Assembly: GCA_018969885.1 (NCBI GenBank)
Contig: JAGWXN010000068.1
Coordinates: 1-12,616, forward strand
Direction of reading: 5' to 3'
DNA length: 12,616 bases
DNA from: Betaproteobacteria bacterium
GTDB lineage: Bacteria > Pseudomonadota > Gammaproteobacteria > Burkholderiales > Burkholderiaceae
Part shown: piece by piece, positions 1-7,941 of the stretch
Numbering within the stretch: position 1 is the stretch's first letter
Layout of the letters: the number at the start of each line of letters is the position of its first letter
Notes under the pieces: model-generated
The model's database searches: none
Seen by the model: the letters and a program-made list of their open reading frames with translations, nothing else
Told to the model about the DNA's origin: nothing
Program-made: the position numbers and the translations under genes

Positions 1-839
1 ATGTGGTCTGAGATGATGAAGCCCTGCACCTGAAGCCGGTTCACCAGGATCGAGCGCACATTGGCAAGCGCGATGGGTTCACCGTTATAGCCGGAAATCA
101 GTCCACAGACCGCGATCCGGCCAAAGGTGTTCATCCGCGCGAGGCAGGCGTCCAGGCACACGCCACCCACGTTCTCAAACAGTCGGTCGATACGCGCCCC
201 ATCGAGCGCGCGGTCGAGATCACCCGCAAGATTGCCCGCCTTGTAGTCGACGCATGCGTCAAAGCCAAATTCGCCCACGACGATCTGGCACTTCTCCGCG
301 CCGCCCGCAATGCCCACGACCCGGGCGCCCTTGGCGCGAGCAAGCTGCCCCACGACCGAACCCACGGCCCCGCTTGCCGCGCTCACCACGAGCGTCTGGC
401 CAGGCTGGGGCGACAGAATGTCGTTCACGCCATACCAGGCGGTGACGCCGGGCATCCCTACCGCGCCAAGCCATGCCTGCATCGGCACGCGTCGCGTGTC
501 GATCCGCCGCAGTTCGCGTGCCGGCGCATTGGCGTAGGCCTGCCACCCAAGCCGCCCCACCACTTCGTCGCCCGCCTTGAAGTCGGCATGCCGGCTCTCG
601 ACGACTTCGCCCGCGGTTCCGCCCTGCATCACTTCACCAAGCGGTTGGGGGGGCGCATAGGATCGAGCGTCATCCATCCTGCCGCGCATGTAGGGGTCGA
701 GTGAGAGCCAGTGGTTGCGAACGCGCACCTGGCCCGCCTCGAGCGGCTCGAGCGGGCTCTCCACCCAATTAAAGCAGTCCGGCGTGACCTCCCGGTCTGG
801 GCGGCGTGCAAGCCGCCACTGGCGGTTCATTTCAACCAT
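1..839 (-). CDS. NADP-dependent MDR oxidoreductase, CurA/leukotriene B4 dehydrogenase-like (partial, 3' end off window)
   Basis: Medium-chain dehydrogenase/reductase of the zinc-independent COG2130 type (curcumin reductase CurA, prostaglandin reductase). These enzymes use NADPH to reduce the double bond of alpha,beta-unsaturated carbonyl compounds. About 279 residues are present of a family length near 340. Visible marks are LSLDPYMRGRM near residue 46, GMPGVTAWYG near 128, the nucleotide-binding AASGAVGS at 154-161, GIAGG at 176-180, FENVGG at 221-226 and VCGLISGYN near 244. No zinc-ligand cysteine pattern is seen. The start at 839 is chosen because AAGGAG (849-854) sits 9 nt upstream; a second in-frame ATG at 830 would be 18 nt away. 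The start lies inside the end of the thioesterase gene (8-bp overlap), so this is the sixth operon gene. Family assignment is firm; the substrate is unknown, an enoyl derivative being a reasonable guess from context. Confidence 0.9.
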   Translation of the reverse strand, partial: MVEMNRQWRLARRPDREVTPDCFNWVESPLEPLEAGQVRVRNHWLSLDPYMRGRMDDARSYAPPQPLGEVMQGGTAGEVVESRHADFKAGDEVVGRLGWQAYANAPARELRRIDTRRVPMQAWLGAVGMPGVTAWYGVNDILSPQPGQTLVVSAASGAVGSVVGQLARAKGARVVGIAGGAEKCQIVVGEFGFDACVDYKAGNLAGDLDRALDGARIDRLFENVGGVCLDACLARMNTFGRIAVCGLISGYNGEPIALANVRSILVNRLQVQGFIISDH

Positions 840-1266
840 TGGAGGGGCTCCTTCTGCGTGCCATGAAGCGAAACGTGCCCGACGCCCGCGCAACCAGTTC
901 GCCTGCCTCGTCGCGAATTTCAGCCTCGCAGAACGCCAGTGTCCGCGTCTGGTGAACACACGATCCGGTGCAACGAAGCCTGCCCTGGCCGCCCTGCATG
1001 AAGCTCGTCTTCATTTCGATGGTGGCCATCACCGTATCCTGCGGACCGGGGTCGCGCGCCACCATCCGACCGGCGATCGCCATGGTGACATCAAGCAGCG
1101 TCATCACCGCCCCGCCATGGGCATAGCCGGCGGAATTCAGGTGATGGTCGGCAAGGTTGAGCTCGGCGACCACTCGCTCGACGGTGGTTTCGAGCAATCG
1201 GATCCCGCTGTACTCCACAAAGGGAATTGCGACATCGAAGCCTGACGGACGATCTGATACCAACAT
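832..1266 (-). CDS. PaaI-family hotdog thioesterase
   Basis: A 144-residue single-domain hotdog protein, the usual size for PaaI/4HBT acyl-CoA thioesterases, which hydrolyse acyl- or aryl-CoA to free acid and CoA in the cytoplasm. The signature is clear: HHLNSAGYAHGG at 41-52 followed by LLDVTMAIAG at 57-66. Asp59 sits where the catalytic acidic residue of this family is found, on the central hotdog helix. The later strand contains MKTSFMQGGQGRLRC (85-99), also typical. The start at 1266 lies 4 nt after the SDR stop codon and has no strong Shine-Dalgarno, which suggests translational coupling. The longer frame to 1434 would overlap the SDR and is not used. In this operon it may recycle CoA from dead-end or aberrant acyl-CoA intermediates; this is inferred from position. 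Confidence 0.9.
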   Translation of the reverse strand: MLVSDRPSGFDVAIPFVEYSGIRLLETTVERVVAELNLADHHLNSAGYAHGGAVMTLLDVTMAIAGRMVARDPGPQDTVMATIEMKTSFMQGGQGRLRCTGSCVHQTRTLAFCEAEIRDEAGELVARASGTFRFMARRRSPSNG

Positions 1267-1270
1267 GCTG

Positions 1271-2047
1271 TCAGACCGCGGTGAGACCGCCGTCGATCGC
1301 AAGGATCTGACCGCTGATATGACGTCCCGCCTCTGAGCAGAAGAGCACCGCCGCACCCGACATGTCTTCCGGATGGCCCAGCCGGTGAAGTGGCGTGGCG
1401 TCGATGATGGATTGACCGAACTGCTCCAGCGCAACCTGAGTGAGACGCGAAGGAAAAAAGCCGGGTGCGAGCGCGTTCACCGTGATGCCGAACTCACCCC
1501 ATTCCCCGGCCAGCGCTCGGGTGAAATTCACCAATCCACCCTTGGTGGTGTTGTAGGCAATGCCTTCATTGGAATTAGGTGGATTGCCGCGCAGCCCGGC
1601 GGTGGACGCAATGTTGAGAATGCGGCCGTAGCGACGCGGAATCATGGACCGACGACCGATCTCCTGGGTGAGAACGAACACTCCTGTCAGGTTCAGATTC
1701 ACAAGCTTCTGCCAGGCCTCGAGCGGATGGTCCTCGGCCGGTGCCACCCAGGCGGTACCAGCGTTGTTGACCAGAATATCGCAATGCCCCAGCCGGGCCA
1801 GCGCCTGCTCTGCAAACAGGCGCACCGCATCAACCTGGGTCATGTCGCAGGTAAGCGCCGATGCGCCGATGCCCCGTGCCTGAAGATGCGCGACCGCCTG
1901 GTCCAGTTCCGCCTGCTTTCGTGCAGCAACCAGGACCTCGGCCCCCATCTCACCAAGCGCCTCGGCAATCTGCAGGCCCAGACCGCGCGAGCCACCGGTA
2001 ATAATGGCCTTACGCCCGGCCAGATCGAACAATTGCCTGACAGACAT
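1271..2047 (-). CDS. SDR family oxidoreductase
   Basis: Classical short-chain dehydrogenase/reductase of 258 residues, the standard size. The Rossmann glycine motif TGGSRGLG is at 17-24, NNAG at 94-97, and the catalytic tetrad is readable as Asn119, Ser148, Tyr165 and Lys169 (YNTTK). LAPGFFPSR follows at 193-201, and the C-terminus ends in IDGGLTAV, the usual family ending. Arg-18-region residues after the glycine motif (AARK, 41-44) suggest an NADP preference, though this is weak evidence. The start at 2047 is preferred over the longer frame to 2191 because it begins right before the Rossmann strand and has AAAAGGG 5 nt upstream; the longer frame would run into the thiolase. It resembles FabG and gluconate-5-dehydrogenase groups. 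In context it may oxidise a 3-hydroxyacyl-CoA or a side-chain hydroxyl, but the substrate cannot be read from the sequence. Confidence 0.92.
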   Translation of the reverse strand: MSVRQLFDLAGRKAIITGGSRGLGLQIAEALGEMGAEVLVAARKQAELDQAVAHLQARGIGASALTCDMTQVDAVRLFAEQALARLGHCDILVNNAGTAWVAPAEDHPLEAWQKLVNLNLTGVFVLTQEIGRRSMIPRRYGRILNIASTAGLRGNPPNSNEGIAYNTTKGGLVNFTRALAGEWGEFGITVNALAPGFFPSRLTQVALEQFGQSIIDATPLHRLGHPEDMSGAAVLFCSEAGRHISGQILAIDGGLTAV

Positions 2048-2087
2048 TGGCGCCCTTTTCAGTGAAGCAGGAGCGATGCGAGGCGCA

Positions 2088-3269
2088 TCAATGAATGATT
2101 TCGAAAAGACCGGCTGCGCCCATGCCGCCGCCCACGCACATGGTGACCACCGCCCAACGAGCTTTCCTGCGCCGGCCTTCGATGAGGGCATGTCCAGTCA
2201 GACGCTGCCCGCTTACGCCATAGGGGTGACCGATTGCAATCGCACCGCCGTCTACGTTAAGCCGGTCAGCGGGGATGCCCAGGCGATCGCGGCAATACAA
2301 CACCTGCACCGCAAACGCCTCGTTCAACTCCCAGAGATCGATGTCTTCAACCTTGAGTCCCGCACGCGCGAGCAGCTTAGGAATGGCGAATACGGGTCCG
2401 ATGCCCATTTCGTCGGGCTCGCAACCTGCAATGGCGAACCCGCGAAAGTAGCCCAGAGGCTTGAGCCCACGCCGCTCGGCGAGGCCTGCATCCATCACAA
2501 CGCATGCGCCTGCGCCATCGGAAAACTGGCTTGCGTTACCGGCTGCGATCACACCACCCGCGACCGCCGGTTTGATCTGTGCGACGGCTTCAAGCGTGGT
2601 GCCGGCACGTCGGCCCTCGTCATCAACCAACATCACCTCGCGCGTGGCCAGTTGCCCGGTATTGCGGTCGGCCGTGGCCATTGTGACCGCGATGGGTACG
2701 ATCTCATCAGCGAACCGGCCGGCTTCAGCGGCCGCACAGGCGCGGTTCTGGCTCTGCACGCCGTATTCGTCCTGCCGCTCACGAGAAATGTTGTAGCGAC
2801 GTGCGACCTGCTCGGCCGTCTGCAGCATATTCCAGTAAATCTCGGGCTTTTTTCGCTCGAGCCGGCTATCCACCAGCATGTGCGTGTTCATTTCATTCTG
2901 AACGCAGGAAATCGATTCCACGCCGCCCGCGACAAACACATCGGCCTCGCCCGCCATGATGCGCTGCGCAGCCATAGCAATGGTCTGCAGTCCGGAAGAG
3001 CAGAATCGGTTCACAGTCACTCCGGACACCGTGACCGGACAACCCGCTGCAAGCGCAATCTGACGGGCGATGTTGGCGCCGGTGGCGCCCTCGGGGTTGG
3101 CGCACCCCATGAGAACGTCCTCAACCTCGGCCGCCTCGATGCCTGCGCGTTCAATGGCCGCGCGCACCACATGTCCGCCCATGGTTGCACCGTGGGTCAT
3201 GTTGAGCGCACCGCGCCAGCTCTTGGCCAGCCCCGTACGCGCTGTAGAAACGATCACCGCCTCACGCAT
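2088..3269 (-). CDS. acetyl-CoA acyltransferase (thiolase)
   Basis: Thiolase of 393 residues, a full-length member of the family. It cleaves 3-ketoacyl-CoA with free CoA to give acetyl-CoA and a shortened acyl-CoA (or runs the reverse condensation). The nucleophilic cysteine is Cys90 in [18 protein letters not shown] carries the conserved Asn-Glu; [16 protein letters not shown] gives His348; and [10 protein letters not shown] gives the acid/base Cys378. These are at the canonical spacing for thiolases. The start at 3269 has AGGAG 6 nt upstream. It is 38 bp after the multifunctional enzyme gene and 40 bp before the SDR, all same strand. Context favours the degradative role (3-ketoacyl-CoA thiolase) over acetoacetyl-CoA synthesis; chain-length preference is not visible. 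Confidence 0.95.
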   Translation of the reverse strand: MREAVIVSTARTGLAKSWRGALNMTHGATMGGHVVRAAIERAGIEAAEVEDVLMGCANPEGATGANIARQIALAAGCPVTVSGVTVNRFCSSGLQTIAMAAQRIMAGEADVFVAGGVESISCVQNEMNTHMLVDSRLERKKPEIYWNMLQTAEQVARRYNISRERQDEYGVQSQNRACAAAEAGRFADEIVPIAVTMATADRNTGQLATREVMLVDDEGRRAGTTLEAVAQIKPAVAGGVIAAGNASQFSDGAGACVVMDAGLAERRGLKPLGYFRGFAIAGCEPDEMGIGPVFAIPKLLARAGLKVEDIDLWELNEAFAVQVLYCRDRLGIPADRLNVDGGAIAIGHPYGVSGQRLTGHALIEGRRRKARWAVVTMCVGGGMGAAGLFEIIH

Positions 3270-3307
3270 GGATCTCTCCTGAACAGTTGTCTGATGGGCC
3301 GAAAAGG

Positions 3308-5401
3308 TCAGCCGTTAAAGCCCTTACCCGCCTCAATCAATTTGGCCAGTAAGGGCGCGGGCGTCCAAAACTCAGGGTCGCCGTGTGGGTTGCGCGCAAA
3401 CTCACCCATGCGCACTGATACGTTGTAAAGGCCATATAAGTCGGCATAGAGCATAGGGCCGCCTCGGTGAACGGGAAAGCCATAGCCGGTGAGGTAAACC
3501 ATGTCGATGTCTGAGGCACGGAGCGCGATACCTTCCTCAAGAATTCGCGCGCCCTCGTTGACCAGAGAAAATACCAGGCGGTGAACGATCTCATCGTCGG
3601 ATAGCTTTCGTGGTTTGAGACCCAACGAGGCTCGGTGATCCACGATGAGCTGTTCAACCACCGGATCGGGGATGGCGTCTCGCCGACCTGGCTCATAGCG
3701 ATAAAAGCCCGCACCCGTCTTCTGGCCGAAGCGACCGAGCTCGCAGATCCGGTCGGCGATCCGCGGGTATTTCATGTCGGGCTTTTCCTGGTATCGGCGC
3801 TTGCGGATATACCAACCCACGTCGTTGCCGGCGAGGTCGCTCATCCGGAACGGCCCCATGGCAAAACCGAATTTCTCTATTGCACGGTCAACCTGCTGCG
3901 GAAGTGCGCCCTCTTCCAGCATGAAGCCAGCCTGGCGGATGTACTGCTCGATCATGCGATTACCGATGAACCCATCACAGACGCCCGATACCACGCCGGT
4001 CTTACGCAGGCGCTTGGCAAGCTGCATGGTGGTGGCGAGCACATCCTTGCCAGTCTTTTCGCCACGCACCACTTCGAGAAGTTTCATGACGTTGGCGGGA
4101 CTGAAAAAATGGGTACCAATCACATCCTGCGGACGGTTGGTGAAGGCGGCAATGCGATCAACGTCCAGCGTGGAGGTGTTGGTCGCCAAGATGGCCCCCT
4201 GCTTCATCACCTGATCGAGCTTTCGGAACACCTGCTCCTTCACCGCCATGTCTTCGAACACCGCCTCAATCACGATGTCGGCCGCGGCAATGTCGGTGTA
4301 GTTGAGCGTCTGACTGATGAGCCCCATCCGGGTCGTCACCTCGTCGGCGCTCATGCGGCCCTTCTTTGCGGTGTTTTCGTAATTTGCACGAATGGTGGAA
4401 ATTCCCTTCTCGAGAGCTTCGGGCTTAGCCTCAAGCACCATGACCGGGATGCCCGCATTGGCGAAATTCATCGCGATGCCGCCCCCCATCGTGCCGGCGC
4501 CGATGACCGCAGCGGAGCGGATCTCGCGTAGCGGCGTGTCTTCAGGGACATCGGGGATTTTGCTTGCGGCGCGTTCGCCGAAAAATGCGTGACGAAGGGC
4601 CTTGGATTCCGGCGTCTGAACCAGCTCGAGAAAGAGCGCGCGCTCAAACCGCATCGCCTCGTCAAACGGCTTGCTGACCGCGGCCGCCACGGCCTCGATG
4701 CACTTCATGGGCGCGGGGAAGTTGCGTGCCACGGCGCCCACCGTGTTCCGGGCGAACTGCAGGAGCGCCTGCGCATCGGGGTGCTCGATCCGAATATCGC
4801 GAACCCGCGGCAGGCCCTTTCCTTCATCGACCACCCGACGCGCGAACGCTTTGGCGGAGGTGATCAGGTCGCCCTCGACGATCTGGTCAAAAAGTTTGGT
4901 AGCCGCCAGCTTCTCAGAAAGCACGGTCTGCCCGCTTACGATCATGTTGAGGCCCATTTCCAGGCCCACGAGACGTGGCAGCCGCTGCGTCCCGCCCGCC
5001 CCCGGCAGCACACCAAGTTTTACCTCGGGCAAGGCGATCTGCGCGCCCGGGCTTGCGACACGGTAGTGACACCCCATGGCCAATTCGAGCCCGCCGCCCA
5101 TGGCAACCGAGTGCACCGCCGCGATCACTGGCTTGGGCGAACTCTCGATGAGGCGGATCACCGACAGGAGCGTGGGTTCCGCAATGGCCTTGGGCGTATT
5201 GAACTCGCGGATGTCGGCGCCGCCTGAGAAGGCGCGACCCCCGCCAGTGAGGACGATGGCCTTGATCGTGGGGTCGGCGATTGCCTTTTGCATCCCGTCG
5301 CAAATGCTGCGGCGAAGTTCGTAGCCCAAGCCGTTTACCGGCGGGTTCTTCATCGTGATCAGGGCAAGATTGCCGCTGACGGTGTAGTCGATCTGGTTCA
5401 T
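3308..5401 (-). CDS. fadJ: fused enoyl-CoA hydratase / 3-hydroxyacyl-CoA dehydrogenase (FadJ/FadB type)
   Basis: A 697-residue multifunctional beta-oxidation enzyme, slightly shorter than E. coli FadJ or FadB. The N-terminal crotonase domain (about 1-190) has the oxyanion-hole segment [14 protein letters not shown] (54-67) and the two active-site glutamates Glu106 in GGGLELA and Glu126 in LPEVKLG, with the same 20-residue separation as in FadB. A linker leads to the NAD-binding domain with GAGTMGGG (301-308), NTSTLDV (408-414), catalytic His431 in GTHFFSPA and GFIGNRM (478-483). Two C-terminal 3HCDH domains follow (about 477-570 and 606-692). It hydrates 2-enoyl-CoA and oxidises the 3-hydroxyacyl-CoA with NAD. 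It starts 26 bp after the synthetase gene and has only a weak ribosome site. FadB and FadJ types are not separable here; absence of an adjacent fadA-like order typical of fadBA leans to FadJ-like. Confidence 0.95.
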   Translation of the reverse strand: MNQIDYTVSGNLALITMKNPPVNGLGYELRRSICDGMQKAIADPTIKAIVLTGGGRAFSGGADIREFNTPKAIAEPTLLSVIRLIESSPKPVIAAVHSVAMGGGLELAMGCHYRVASPGAQIALPEVKLGVLPGAGGTQRLPRLVGLEMGLNMIVSGQTVLSEKLAATKLFDQIVEGDLITSAKAFARRVVDEGKGLPRVRDIRIEHPDAQALLQFARNTVGAVARNFPAPMKCIEAVAAAVSKPFDEAMRFERALFLELVQTPESKALRHAFFGERAASKIPDVPEDTPLREIRSAAVIGAGTMGGGIAMNFANAGIPVMVLEAKPEALEKGISTIRANYENTAKKGRMSADEVTTRMGLISQTLNYTDIAAADIVIEAVFEDMAVKEQVFRKLDQVMKQGAILATNTSTLDVDRIAAFTNRPQDVIGTHFFSPANVMKLLEVVRGEKTGKDVLATTMQLAKRLRKTGVVSGVCDGFIGNRMIEQYIRQAGFMLEEGALPQQVDRAIEKFGFAMGPFRMSDLAGNDVGWYIRKRRYQEKPDMKYPRIADRICELGRFGQKTGAGFYRYEPGRRDAIPDPVVEQLIVDHRASLGLKPRKLSDDEIVHRLVFSLVNEGARILEEGIALRASDIDMVYLTGYGFPVHRGGPMLYADLYGLYNVSVRMGEFARNPHGDPEFWTPAPLLAKLIEAGKGFNG

Positions 5402-5427
5402 TGCGGATCCGTCGCAGGAAAAATTAA

Positions 5428-7071
5428 TCAGAGTCCGGGCAGCCGATAGTCTTTGAACTGCTCGCGTAACCGCGTTTTAAGAATCTTGCCTGTAGCACCC
5501 AGTGGAATGGCGTCTACAAACTGCACATCATCCGGCAGCCACCATTTCGCGATCTTGCCCTCATAGAATCGGAGCAGATCTTCACGCGTTACTTCAACGC
5601 CGGGCTTCTTCACCACAATGAGAAGCGGTCGCTCATCCCACTTCGGATGCGCCACACCAATCACCGCTGCATTGGCCACGGCCGGATGCGCAATGGCGAG
5701 GTTTTCGAGATCGATTGAGCTGATCCACTCACCCCCCGACTTGATCACGTCCTTGCTGCGATCGGTGATCTGCATGTAGCCCTGTTCGTCGATCGTGGCC
5801 ACATCGCCAGTGGGGAACCAACCGGCCCCATCGGCGTCGTACTGCAGCGGATCGCCTCCTTCGCCCTTGAAGTAAGCCTGGATGATCCACGGTCCGCGCA
5901 CCAACAGGTTGCCGTAGGTCTTGCCGTCCCAGGGAAGGTCGGCCCCGTCATCGCCAACAATTTTCATGTCGACGCCGTAAATCACGTGGCCCTGCTTCTC
6001 GAGAATTTTTTGCTGGGTCGCATCGTCAAGCTGCAGGTGACGATTTTGTAGTCGCGACAGCGTGCCAAGCGGCGACATCTCGGTCATGCCCCAGGCGTGG
6101 ATCACATCGACACCGTAGTCGTCGCGGAACGCGCGGATCATGGCGGGCGGGCAGGCTGAGCCTCCGATGACGGTTCGCTGCAGGGTGGAGAACCGCGCTC
6201 CCTGCTGACGAACATGCGCGAGGAGACCCAGCCAAACGGTGGGAACCCCTGCTGAGAAGGTGACGCCCTCAGATTCGAAGAGCTCGAAGATGGATGCGCC
6301 ATCAAGTTGCGAACCGGGAAACACCAGTTTCGCGCCGACCAGCGGGGCCATGTAGGGAATGCCCCAGGCGTTGACATGAAACATGGGGACAACCGGCAAA
6401 ATGACGTCGCGCGCTGACCCTCCCATGGCGTCGGGTAATGCAGCGCCGTAGGCATGCAGCACCGTTGACCGGTGGCTGTACAGCGCCCCTTTAGGATTAC
6501 CCGTGGTGCCTGACGTATAGCAGAGCGCGACAGCAGAGCGTTCCTCGAACTCGGGCCACCGCCAGTTGCTCCGACCCGACCGAAGTAACTGCTCGTAGTT
6601 CACCAGGTTTGGAATGGCCGACGAAACCGGTTGCCGATCTTCATCGACCATCGCAATCCAACTACGCACTTTCGGACAGCGCGCAGCGATGGCCTCGATG
6701 ATCGGGAGAAACGTGATGTCGAAAGCGAGATGCGTGTCTTCGGCGTGATTGACGATCCAGGCGATCTGGTCCGGGTGCAGTCGGGGGTTGATGGTATGGA
6801 TCACTCCACCCATCCCGCCTACAGCGTAATAGATCTCCATGTGCCGATACCCGTTCCACGCGAGCGTGGCTACGCGATCTCCATGCTTCACCCCAGCCCG
6901 CTCGAGTGCGTCTGCAAGCGTGCGTGCTCGCTCTTCGCAATCGGCGTAGGTGTAGCGGTGAATATCGCCTTCGAGGCGCCGGGAAACGATCTCGGTATCA
7001 CCGTGGTGGCGCGCCGCGTGCCGCAGGATCGATGAGATCAGCAGCGGCATATCCATCATCAGGCCTTGCAT
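5428..7071 (-). CDS. acyl-CoA synthetase (fatty-acid--CoA ligase, AMP-forming)
   Basis: ANL-superfamily ligase of 547 residues that adenylates a carboxylic acid with ATP and transfers it to CoA, the entry step for the operon. The P-loop is [11 protein letters not shown] at 185-195; further motifs are [10 protein letters not shown] (325-334), GWFPTGD (417-423), [15 protein letters not shown] (437-451) and the C-terminal catalytic Lys529 in GATGKILKT. The N-terminus ([27 protein letters not shown] region) is like the AlkK/medium-to-long-chain group, which suggests fatty acids rather than acetate. The start at 7071 is supported by AGGAGG at 7076-7081, though only 4 nt away; an upstream in-frame ATG at 7104 would place this site inside the gene. 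First gene of the six-gene operon. No membrane segment or signal peptide is seen. Confidence 0.93.
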   Translation of the reverse strand: MQGLMMDMPLLISSILRHAARHHGDTEIVSRRLEGDIHRYTYADCEERARTLADALERAGVKHGDRVATLAWNGYRHMEIYYAVGGMGGVIHTINPRLHPDQIAWIVNHAEDTHLAFDITFLPIIEAIAARCPKVRSWIAMVDEDRQPVSSAIPNLVNYEQLLRSGRSNWRWPEFEERSAVALCYTSGTTGNPKGALYSHRSTVLHAYGAALPDAMGGSARDVILPVVPMFHVNAWGIPYMAPLVGAKLVFPGSQLDGASIFELFESEGVTFSAGVPTVWLGLLAHVRQQGARFSTLQRTVIGGSACPPAMIRAFRDDYGVDVIHAWGMTEMSPLGTLSRLQNRHLQLDDATQQKILEKQGHVIYGVDMKIVGDDGADLPWDGKTYGNLLVRGPWIIQAYFKGEGGDPLQYDADGAGWFPTGDVATIDEQGYMQITDRSKDVIKSGGEWISSIDLENLAIAHPAVANAAVIGVAHPKWDERPLLIVVKKPGVEVTREDLLRFYEGKIAKWWLPDDVQFVDAIPLGATGKILKTRLREQFKDYRLPGL

Positions 7072-7075
7072 GAAT

Positions 7076-7081
7076 CCTCCT
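7076..7081 (-). promoter_or_regulatory. ribosome binding site of the acyl-CoA synthetase gene
   Basis: AGGAGG on the minus strand, a perfect anti-16S match, 4 nt from the ATG at 7071. It decides that start over the in-frame ATG at 7104. In-frame ATGs at 7059, 7056 and 7050 lie slightly further downstream, so a start a few codons later cannot be excluded. Confidence 0.75.
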
Positions 7082-7103
7082 GGAAACTTAATGAGCCAGG
7101 TCA

Positions 7104-7121
7104 CCAGTCACTAACCACTGG
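7104..7121. promoter_or_regulatory. inverted repeat, candidate operator of the lipid operon
   Basis: CCAGT at 7104-7108 and ACTGG at 7117-7121 form an 18-bp inverted repeat with 5-bp arms and an 8-bp spacer. It lies immediately downstream of a candidate extended -10 box and would cover the transcription start, a normal place for a repressor. Fatty acid operons are often controlled by TetR- or GntR-type acyl-CoA-responsive repressors, but no regulator gene is in the window. Arms this short can arise by chance. Confidence 0.35.
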
Positions 7122-7127
7122 GAGCGA

Positions 7128-7136
7128 AGCATAACA
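7128..7136 (-). promoter_or_regulatory. candidate extended -10 promoter of the lipid operon
   Basis: Reading the minus strand, TGTTATGCT matches the extended -10 pattern TGnTATnnT, with TATGCT at 7128-7133 agreeing with TATAAT at four of six bases. No good -35 is seen about 17 nt upstream, which fits an extended -10 promoter or activator dependence. It would start transcription near 7121, giving a leader of roughly 50 nt before the synthetase ATG. Confidence 0.35.
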
Positions 7137-7213
7137 ATACCGGGAGGAGGGGCGGGGCTTCGGGCGGCCGTTGCAGGTTCCGATTAACATCCGGGTCTTC
7201 TTCGATACTGAGC

Positions 7214-7228
7214 GGGCGCTGTGCGCCC
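7214..7228 (+). promoter_or_regulatory. GC-rich hairpin in the msrB leader
   Basis: GGGCGC (7214-7219), loop TGT, GCGCCC (7223-7228): a perfect 6-bp all-GC stem with a 3-base loop ending 10 nt before the msrB ATG. No U-run follows, so it is not an intrinsic terminator. The msrB start lacks a visible Shine-Dalgarno, and this stem occupies the place where one would lie. Confidence 0.5.
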
Positions 7229-7238
7229 CTGCCACCTC

Positions 7239-7646
7239 ATGAGCAAAGTCACCGACAAGATCGTACGTACCGATGAGGAGTGGAAGCGTGACCTCACCGA
7301 GATTCAGTACAAGGTAACGCGTTGCCATGGCACTGAGCGTGCCTTCACCGGCGAGTACTGGGATCACCATGCCACCGGCACTTACACATGCGTGTGCTGC
7401 GGCGCCGATCTGTTCAGGTCAGGTGAAAAATTTGATTCCGGAACCGGTTGGCCCAGCTACTGGCAGCCCGCCGAGCCGGGTGCGGTGGCAACCAAACGCG
7501 ATTTTGGCTGGGGAATGATTCGCACCGAGGTGCTGTGTGCGCGCTGCGATGCTCACTTGGGCCATGTATTCAAGGATGGTCCAGAACCGACGGGCCTGCG
7601 CTACTGCATCAATTCGGCCGCGCTCCGCTTTCGGGACGACTCCTGA
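7239..7646 (+). CDS. msrB: peptide-methionine (R)-S-oxide reductase MsrB
   Basis: A 135-residue MsrB that reduces the R epimer of methionine sulfoxide in oxidised proteins. The structural zinc site is complete: Cys51 and Cys54 in CVCC, Cys100 and Cys103 in CARC. The catalytic cysteine is Cys123 in [11 protein letters not shown], and HLGHVF (106-111) carries the conserved histidines. [13 protein letters not shown] (31-43) is also typical. At the position of the resolving cysteine of the E. coli-type enzyme (SGCGWPS) this protein has Thr69 (SGTGWPS), so regeneration probably uses another cysteine or direct reduction. The ATG at 7239 is preferred over GTG at 7221, which lies in a leader hairpin. 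No clear Shine-Dalgarno is seen. It is divergent from the lipid operon, sharing a 167-bp intergenic region. No signal peptide, so cytoplasmic. Confidence 0.95.
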   Translation: MSKVTDKIVRTDEEWKRDLTEIQYKVTRCHGTERAFTGEYWDHHATGTYTCVCCGADLFRSGEKFDSGTGWPSYWQPAEPGAVATKRDFGWGMIRTEVLCARCDAHLGHVFKDGPEPTGLRYCINSAALRFRDDS

Positions 7647-7694
7647 GCGTGCGCTGGTCGGGGCCCGCCGATAGCGGGACAACCTTCGAGACGC

Positions 7695-7719
7695 GCCTGC
7701 CGGCGTTGCGCCAGCAGGC
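7695..7719. terminator. hairpin between convergent msrB and the 42-aa ORF
   Basis: GCCTGC (7695-7700) pairs with GCAGGC (7714-7719); after one mismatch GGCG pairs with CGCC around a TTG loop, giving ten base pairs. It lies between the end of msrB (7646) and the stop of the minus-strand ORF (7739), where a shared terminator would be expected. Neither strand has a U-run after the stem, so it is a terminator-like structure only. A smaller stem CCCGC/GCGGG also lies at about 7665-7679. Confidence 0.35.
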
Positions 7720-7738
7720 CGTACGGTTGGGGGAGCGC

Positions 7739-7867
7739 TTAAACCCGCTTCACCTTTTCCAGCATGCGAAACACAGACCGCGATCTTCCAACGAAAAGCC
7801 GCTTGAGCATCTTGGGAAGGCAACGACGCTCGAGGGTGTTGCGGCGGGTGCGGGTGCGGTCAGCCAT
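7739..7867 (-). CDS. candidate small basic protein, 42 aa, unknown function
   Basis: Not a family I recognise. The frame encodes 42 residues, beginning MADRTRTRRNTLERR and ending FRMLEKVKRV, with about fifteen Arg/Lys and few acidic residues; one Cys (residue 16) and no membrane segment. Support for reality: GGAG at 7874-7877 is 6 nt from the ATG, a perfect TATAAT (7901-7906) lies about 33 nt before the ATG at the right distance for a short leader, and roughly 70% of codons end in G or C like the neighbours. It sits on the strand opposite its neighbours, between msrB and yciB, with a strong hairpin downstream. It could be a nucleic-acid-binding small protein, but that is only suggested by charge. 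A chance ORF cannot be excluded at this length. Confidence 0.5.
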   Translation of the reverse strand: MADRTRTRRNTLERRCLPKMLKRLFVGRSRSVFRMLEKVKRV

Positions 7868-7880
7868 GTCATGCTCCGGA

Positions 7881-7908
7881 TTGAATTTGCCAAACCTGCG
7901 ATTATAGC
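7881..7908 (+). promoter_or_regulatory. candidate yciB-bolA promoter
   Basis: TTGAAT at 7881-7886 (four of six to TTGACA) and TATAGC at 7903-7908 (four of six to TATAAT) are separated by 16 bp, about 34 bp before the yciB ATG. The -10 lies on the same base pairs as the minus-strand TATAAT. Confidence 0.4.
7901..7906 (-). promoter_or_regulatory. consensus -10 box for the 42-aa ORF
   Basis: Perfect TATAAT on the minus strand in an otherwise GC-rich region. Transcription would start near 7894, giving a leader of about 27 nt with GGAG before the ATG at 7867. The -35 region, 17 bp upstream, is poor (CTCAAA). Confidence 0.45.
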
Positions 7909-7941
7909 GTCTGGCGCCACACTTTTGAGAGCCGTCCCCTG

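Noticed and set aside
2004..3428. 474-aa plus-strand frame opposite the thiolase and SDR genes
   Set aside because: It lies antisense to two genes with intact catalytic motifs, has no recognisable domain, and its His/Arg/Gly-rich composition is what GC-rich antisense codons produce.
3635..4531. 298-aa plus-strand frame opposite the multifunctional beta-oxidation gene
   Set aside because: Antisense shadow of a well-supported enzyme; no domain and no ribosome site.
7072..7104. Upstream ATG of the acyl-CoA synthetase
   Set aside because: The AGGAGG ribosome site would then be inside the gene, and the extra residues do not resemble the family N-terminus.
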